Assembly (NCBI GenBank): GCA_964481435.1
Contig: CAYZTH010000018.1
Coordinates: 1 to 17,946, forward strand
Length of the DNA: 17,946 nt
Direction of reading: 5' to 3'
From: JAPLYB01 sp964481435
GTDB taxonomy: Archaea; Nanobdellota; Nanobdellia; Pacearchaeales; UBA284
Below the pieces are notes generated by a model, which saw only the letters and a program-made list of their open reading frames with translations, was not told the origin of the DNA and did not search any database. This document shows positions 14,766-17,946 of the stretch, piece by piece. Position 1 is the first letter of the stretch, and each line of letters opens with the position of its first letter. The translations under genes and the position numbers were made by a program.

Positions 14766-15353
14766 ATGAAGATAGGCATTGATATGGATGAGGTCATAGT
14801 AGAACTTCTGGATTCTGTGATTGAATACTATTATGAAAAAACTGGAAAGAGATTTCCTAGAGAGGATTTTAAAACTTATGACTGGGGGGAAATCTGGGGC
14901 ATCACTATGGAAGAAGCAATAAAAATTGCCCATGAATTTCATGATAAAAGCACGATTCAGGACGAGAAACCTCTTGACCAGGCTGTAGAATCTATGTCGA
15001 GTCTTCTTAAGGAGAATGATGAAATCTATGTAATCACTGCTAGACCAATAAAATATAGAAAAAAAGTCGAGGATTGGATAAAGCATTACTTTCACGATTC
15101 TCCAATTCAAGTGATTAGTGCGGGAGACTTCTATGGCAATACTCTGACAAAAGCAGGAATATGCAAGAAGCTTGGTATAAAAGTAATTTTAGAGGACCAA
15201 AATCATATCGCTTTGGATTGTGCAAAGAATAACATTAAAGTCCTTCTGTTTGACAAGCCATGGAATAAAAAACTTGAACATGAAAATATTATTAGAGTGA
15301 GTGGATGGATTGAGGCTATGAAAAAGATTAAAAGTATGAAATCACTGGAATAA
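14766..15353 (+). CDS. HAD-family 5'(3')-deoxyribonucleotidase-like phosphatase
   Basis: Predicted to remove phosphate from (deoxy)nucleoside monophosphates or a similar small substrate. With the ATG at 14766 as residue 1 the protein is 195 aa and all HAD motifs are visible: motif I GIDMDEVI (nucleophile D6, acid D8), motif II VITARP (T91), the Lys of motif III at about K129, and motif IV ILEDQNH (E143, D144). The small helical cap between motifs I and II (FPREDFKTYDWGEIWGITMEE) matches the NT5C type. An upstream in-frame ATG at 14751 lies too close to the TATA box and adds residues absent from the family, so 14766 is preferred. The RNase P subunit gene follows after 2 bp, so the two form an operon. 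Confidence 0.82.
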   Translation: MKIGIDMDEVIVELLDSVIEYYYEKTGKRFPREDFKTYDWGEIWGITMEEAIKIAHEFHDKSTIQDEKPLDQAVESMSSLLKENDEIYVITARPIKYRKKVEDWIKHYFHDSPIQVISAGDFYGNTLTKAGICKKLGIKVILEDQNHIALDCAKNNIKVLLFDKPWNKKLEHENIIRVSGWIEAMKKIKSMKSLE

Positions 15354-15355
15354 AC

Positions 15356-15799
15356 ATGAAGAAAGACAAATTGAAACTAAAACCTACACTGAAGGAGAAG
15401 AGACACTATCTAGTTATTGAACTTCTTTCTGATGAAAGATTAAGTGAAGGCCAAGCGAAGCAGGTTGTTGATGATTCTATTCTTGAATTCATCGGAAAGC
15501 TCGGATATGCTAGTGCCGGACCATTATACTTTGGATTCCATGATGTCACGGAAAATAAGAGCTTCAAAACAAAGCCTGGAGAAGAAAAAGAAAACAAGAT
15601 GTATGTGTATAATAATGATATATCAAAATCTTCTTTTAAATACAGATACCTAATCATGGTAAGTGTTCTTACTAAGTATGTTGATTATGTCAAGACAAGT
15701 TTGACTTTGTTCGTGGGTTCTGACAACAACAAGAAAGTCAAGATGAAATGCATCGGCGTTTCTGGGACAATTTTGAAAGCAAAGAGATTTCTGAAATAA
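15356..15799 (+). CDS. rnp2: RNase P protein subunit Pop5/Rnp2
   Basis: A subunit of archaeal RNase P, which trims tRNA 5' ends; Pop5 pairs with Rpp30 and stabilises the RNA active site. The sequence opens with the family's KRHYLVIELLSDERLSE (15-31) and helix GQAKQVVDDSILEFIGKLGY. It then has FKYRYLIMVSVLTKYVDYVKTSL, the counterpart of the conserved RxxR-type strand and helix, and ends CIGVSGTILKAKRFLK, the typical SGTIxxAK closing segment. Length 147 aa is slightly longer than usual because of a charged N-terminus and a central Lys/Glu loop (about 70-85). It starts 2 bp after the nucleotidase stop. Recognised from motifs, not from a full alignment. Confidence 0.83.
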   Translation: MKKDKLKLKPTLKEKRHYLVIELLSDERLSEGQAKQVVDDSILEFIGKLGYASAGPLYFGFHDVTENKSFKTKPGEEKENKMYVYNNDISKSSFKYRYLIMVSVLTKYVDYVKTSLTLFVGSDNNKKVKMKCIGVSGTILKAKRFLK

Positions 15800-15818
15800 A
15801 CTTTTGAGTACAATAAAA

Positions 15819-15827
15819 CTTAAAAAC
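15819..15827 (+). promoter_or_regulatory. TATA box of pepE
   Basis: CTTAAAAAC lies 20-28 bp before the ATG at 15847, fitting a leaderless start. This favours that ATG over the TTG nine bases earlier. Confidence 0.45.
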
Positions 15828-15846
15828 TAGAGATTAATTGGTTTTA

Positions 15847-16596
15847 ATGCCAAATCCTAGAAGTTTATTATTGATAAGCAATTCTACATGTCATGGTCAA
15901 GGTTATTTAGACCATTGTCAGCAAGAAATAATCTGTGCTCTTCAGACAAGAGACGTTCTTTTTATTCCATATGCACGACCAGATGGAACATCGCTTCGTT
16001 CATATACTCTTAAGGCTCGCGAAAAATTTGAAAAAATGGGAATGAAACTGACTGGAATTAATGAATATGGCCCTTCTCCAGAAGATTCAATAAAAGCAAT
16101 ACAAGAGGCAAAAACTGTTTTTGTTGGTGGAGGAAATACTTTCAATTTATTAAGGACACTCCGAATTCAAGGATTAACGAGGGTCATGAGAGAGAAAGTA
16201 ATGGCAGGAGAATTAACTTATATCGGTGCAAGTGCAGGTTCAAATGTAGCAGGATTAGGAATCCACACAACAAATGACATGCCTGTTGTCGATGTATCGA
16301 GTTTTGATGGTCTTGGCTTAGTTCCATTTAATATTAATCCACATTATATTGAAAAAGCAGAAGGTTCAACACACCAAGGTGAAAGTAGAGATACAAGAAT
16401 ATGGGAATATCTAGCTCTAAACGGAAAACCAGCAAAAGTAATTGCATTGAGAGAAGGGGCTATGCTCAGAATATTTGGAGATAAAATGAGTTTACACGGA
16501 GCAGAAGCATTTATATTTGTACCCGGGGACGAGATAGAGAAAAAGAAAACGAAATGCACCCCAGGACAGTCTTTAGATCATCTACTTGCTGCTTAA
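15847..16596 (+). CDS. pepE: Peptidase E (S51, alpha-aspartyl dipeptidase)
   Basis: A cytoplasmic serine peptidase that cleaves Asp-X dipeptides. The nucleophile elbow is YIGASAGSNVAG with S129 (numbered from the ATG at 15847). The downstream TTNDMPVVD supplies D144, and FNINPHY supplies H166. The spacing S+15 to Asp and S+37 to His equals the S120/D135/H157 triad of Salmonella PepE. The VFVGGGNTFNLL segment (91-102) is another family hallmark. Length 249 aa is close to the bacterial enzyme (about 230), with a short C-terminal extension. The frame could open at a TTG at 15838, but the ATG and its TATA box decide the start. It converges with the 23S rRNA gene. Confidence 0.9.
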   Translation: MPNPRSLLLISNSTCHGQGYLDHCQQEIICALQTRDVLFIPYARPDGTSLRSYTLKAREKFEKMGMKLTGINEYGPSPEDSIKAIQEAKTVFVGGGNTFNLLRTLRIQGLTRVMREKVMAGELTYIGASAGSNVAGLGIHTTNDMPVVDVSSFDGLGLVPFNINPHYIEKAEGSTHQGESRDTRIWEYLALNGKPAKVIALREGAMLRIFGDKMSLHGAEAFIFVPGDEIEKKKTKCTPGQSLDHLLAA

Positions 16597-16841
16597 AATT
16601 TCTAAAATAAAACTAATTGGCAAGCGTGCGGACACAGAATCTTACGAAATAATTAATAATAAATTATATCAAAAGTGCGCTTTTTCTATTGTTATTGAAT
16701 TAATTTGTTGCCAATCCTGTGCTGATGCACTTGGCATTTTAGAAGAAAAATCCATTGAGAAGATGAGAACATCATACTAAGTATGCAAGAACGAGTTTAA
16801 TCGGTTGAGTATATATTTCATATAACAGAAATATAAAAATG
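16597..16841. other. Gap between pepE and 23S rRNA; doubtful small frame
   Basis: I see no 5S rRNA or tRNA here on either strand. A plus-strand frame runs from a TTG at 16586 to 16782 (including its stop), 64 codons, with three Cys close together (LICCQSCADALG). It has no ATG near its beginning, no ribosome site, and overlaps the end of pepE, so it is listed as doubtful only. The rest is AT-rich. Confidence 0.3.
16812..16835 (-). terminator. Hairpin just after the 23S 3' end
   Basis: TATATTTC (16812-16819) and GAAATATA (16828-16835) form an 8-bp inverted repeat with an 8-nt loop, 7 nt beyond the estimated mature 23S 3' end in the direction of transcription. It may be a processing or termination element. 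The stem is all A/T but two pairs, so support is weak. Confidence 0.3.
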
Positions 16842-17124
16842 TGGCTTTTAGTTGTTGTGCGCTGAACACCTCGCCGAGGCTTGGTGCTTACACGCCAACT
16901 CTATCAACGTCGTCTTTTACGACGGCCTACGCGTTGTCTATTTTTGCGGTTTGCTTCAGGCTTAGATGCTTTCAGCCTTTATCAATATAAAGCGTAGCTA
17001 TGCGACGTGCCCTATAAGGACAATCGCTACACCAGAGGCTTCCAAATCCCGTTCCTCTCGTACTAAAGATTTGTTCCACTCAGACAACAACACATCTAGT
17101 AGATATCACACATACTGTCTCACG
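16842..17124 (-). rRNA. rrl: 23S rRNA, 3' exon
   Basis: Read on the minus strand, the exon starts CGTGAGACAGTATG, continues through the conserved sarcin-ricin loop (AGTACGAGAGGAAC), then CTGAAAGCATCTAAGCCTGA, and ends TTCAGCGCACAACAACTAAA, resembling archaeal 23S 3' ends. The mature end is estimated at 16842 by comparison with the remembered Haloarcula sequence, with an error of a few bases. The exon is about 283 nt, slightly shorter than the E. coli equivalent, so helices here are trimmed. No 5S gene follows. Confidence 0.93.
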
Positions 17125-17892
17125 TACTTACTCAAAGCTTATTTATTTGCTTTGTGTGGACTATACCATCATCCTTCTATAAAGATTGGAAGGAGATCGG
17201 CGTGTTAGCATTTTTATCTATAATGATAAAAACACTCTCGATTTTTTTCGGAATTAGCTAGTTTCCGTTCTGTTCTTAATGAACAAAAAGTCGAAGTCTC
17301 TACAGGGGTAAAGAATTACTCACTGTGTCAGATGTTATTGTTCTTTTCTTGGAATAATTCAATTCTTTGAATTTATCTACAAGTTTGCAGATTTCTAAAA
17401 AATCTTTATTAGACTTTTTATTTTCAATCTTATTGAAAATTTCCAATCCAAGTTCAACTTGCTTTTTCTTTAATCTGACATAGGGTTGAAGAAGTAATAA
17501 TATTCTTTTTACTTCTTTAGCGTCAACAATCGTATAATCGCTGATTCCTGTTTTTCTATGACGAAGGCAACCAATATCTCCAAAAAGGCCTTTAAGCCAC
17601 TCCAAGATTTCTTTATACTCTGATTTCTGATAAAAAGCAATACTGCCCCTTATGTGAAATTTTTGTCTATAATCACTTCTTGGAACTATTTGGAAGAATA
17701 TGCTACCATCTCCATCAAGGAATCCTGCAATATATGCAAGAGTTGTTACGCTGAAAACTGAATCGTTTTCCATAATTCTCACCTTCCCTCGGTATTGCCA
17801 TAAACCTATAGTTAATAAATTTAAGGTTTCACCGATATGAGCCGATTTTATTTTTCGTGCAATTACTCGCACGCTACGCCGTGTTGCATTTG
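17125..17892 (-). mobile_element. Group I intron in 23S rRNA (helix 93, L2593 site), 768 nt
   Basis: A self-splicing group I fold can be paired by hand on the minus strand. P1: exon UACGU with intron GCGUA, leaving a U.G pair at the 5' splice site. P2: CGTGC/GCACG. P3: ATCGGC (17841-17846) with GCCGAT (17196-17201). P4: TCGGT/ACCGA. P5: AAACCT/AGGTTT. P6: GGTGAGAATT (17774-17783) with AATTCTTTACC (17307-17317). P7: GACT (17295-17298) with AGTC (17159-17162). P8: TCCTTC/GAAGGA. P9: CAAAGC/GCTTTG. P10: CACG with exon CGUG. Extra hairpins between P7 and P3' (TGTTC/GAACA, CGGAA/TTCCG, TTTTTATC/GATAAAAA) are the P7.1/P7.2 type of IA introns. Loop L6 holds the endonuclease gene. Confidence 0.9.
17300..17773 (-). 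CDS. I-CreI-like LAGLIDADG homing endonuclease, 157 aa
   Basis: Encoded in loop L6 of the intron. One LAGLIDADG motif (LAYIAGFLDGDG, 12-23) predicts a homodimer. It is similar in length to I-CreI (163 aa) and matches along it: catalytic acid D22 (I-CreI D20), SIAF (44-47), a SDY after the dimer strands (78-80), LLQPYVRLKKKQ (94-105) with K102 for I-CreI K98, FLEICKLVD (125-133), and SKKRTITSDTVSN (141-153) like the I-CreI end. The equivalent of Q47 is unclear (Q49 or S51). It should cut the intronless 23S gene at this site and drive intron spread. The ATG at 17773 is chosen; starting at 17872 would run through P3-P6. A GGTGAG ribosome site is part of P6. Confidence 0.9.
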   Translation of the reverse strand: MENDSVFSVTTLAYIAGFLDGDGSIFFQIVPRSDYRQKFHIRGSIAFYQKSEYKEILEWLKGLFGDIGCLRHRKTGISDYTIVDAKEVKRILLLLQPYVRLKKKQVELGLEIFNKIENKKSNKDFLEICKLVDKFKELNYSKKRTITSDTVSNSLPL

Positions 17893-17946
17893 ACGTATTT
17901 AACCCAGCTAACGATCCCTTTTAATGCGTGAACCCCGACACCCTTG
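17893..17946 (-). rRNA. rrl: 23S rRNA, 5' exon (partial, runs off window)
   Basis: On the minus strand this reads CAAGGGTGTCGGGGTTCACG and on to AGCTGGGTTAAATACGT, equivalent to about E. coli 2540-2593. It contains the A-loop hairpin region and the peptidyl-transferase ring segment around U2585. The exon ends at U2593, where the group I intron begins. The rest of the gene lies outside the window. Confidence 0.93.

Noticed and set aside
14670..15110. Minus-strand 146-codon frame
   Set aside because: Antisense to the nucleotidase gene with all HAD motifs; the Phe/Ile-rich translation is typical of a shadow of AT-rich coding sequence.
16586..16780. Zinc-binding small protein (LICCQSCADALG)
   Set aside because: The frame has no ATG near its start, no ribosome site, and overlaps pepE; kept only as a doubtful note in the gap entry.
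17774..17872. N-terminal extension of the endonuclease to 17872
   Set aside because: The frame is open, but it runs across the P3-P6 core strands. I-CreI-like proteins begin about 11-15 residues before LAGLIDADG, which fits the ATG at 17773.
17125..17892. Archaeal bulge-helix-bulge intron spliced by the tRNA endonuclease
   Set aside because: LAGLIDADG genes are common in such introns, but here P3, P4, P5, P6, P7, P8 and P9 of the group I core and the P1 U.G pair can all be placed, which a BHB intron would not show.

Overview
The window looks archaeal and most likely comes from a small-genome DPANN lineage (Woesearchaeota/Pacearchaeota-like). The evidence is an archaeal-type 23S rRNA 3' end, an RNase P Pop5/Rnp2 protein, archaeal-type GluRS and ValRS, a type IA topoisomerase with C-terminal zinc ribbons, a TrmB-family regulator, AT-rich sequence, and many genes whose start codon lies 20-30 bp after a TATA-like box (leaderless mRNAs). 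The assignment is inference from protein and rRNA character; no database search was possible.

Layout. 1-1650: three unrecognised genes (one soluble on +, one soluble on -, one membrane/coiled-coil on +) and an unlisted 32-residue membrane peptide gene joined to the last by an ATGA overlap. 1653-6095: three minus-strand housekeeping genes in transcription order gltX, a macro-domain protein, topA, with an 18-bp dyad just upstream of topA. 6153-6851: a ribulose-phosphate-3-epimerase-like enzyme on +. 6878-9325: valS on -, with a 13-bp inverted repeat over its promoter. 9517-12465: a 982-residue Cys-rich surface protein with two membrane anchors. 12473-14572: a small membrane protein and a TrmB-type regulator on -, then a divergent two-gene operon (single-TM protein plus a one-repeat EamA-like transporter) on +. 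14573-14765: a non-coding stretch with a 29-bp exact direct repeat that duplicates a promoter, plus two hairpins. 14766-16596: a HAD 5'(3')-deoxyribonucleotidase, the RNase P subunit Pop5 and peptidase E on +. 16842-17946: the 3' part of a 23S rRNA gene on -, cut by an intron.

The most striking element is the 768-nt intron in the 23S gene (17125-17892, minus strand). I could pair by hand a full group I core: P1 with a U.G pair at the splice site, P2 to P9, a two-hairpin P7.1/P7.2-type insertion, and P10. It sits in helix 93 of the peptidyl-transferase region, at the position called L2593 in E. coli numbering. In loop L6 it carries a 157-residue single-LAGLIDADG endonuclease closely resembling I-CreI of the Chlamydomonas chloroplast, whose intron occupies the same rRNA site. 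The exon junction, fixed by helix 93 pairing, leaves no possible terminal guanosine (omega-G) at the intron 3' end, which is unexpected for a group I intron.

The genes read mostly as independent transcription units of core information processing (tRNA charging, topology, RNase P, rRNA), with a few surface or transport genes. No CRISPR array, tRNA, 5S rRNA, insertion sequence or defence island was seen.
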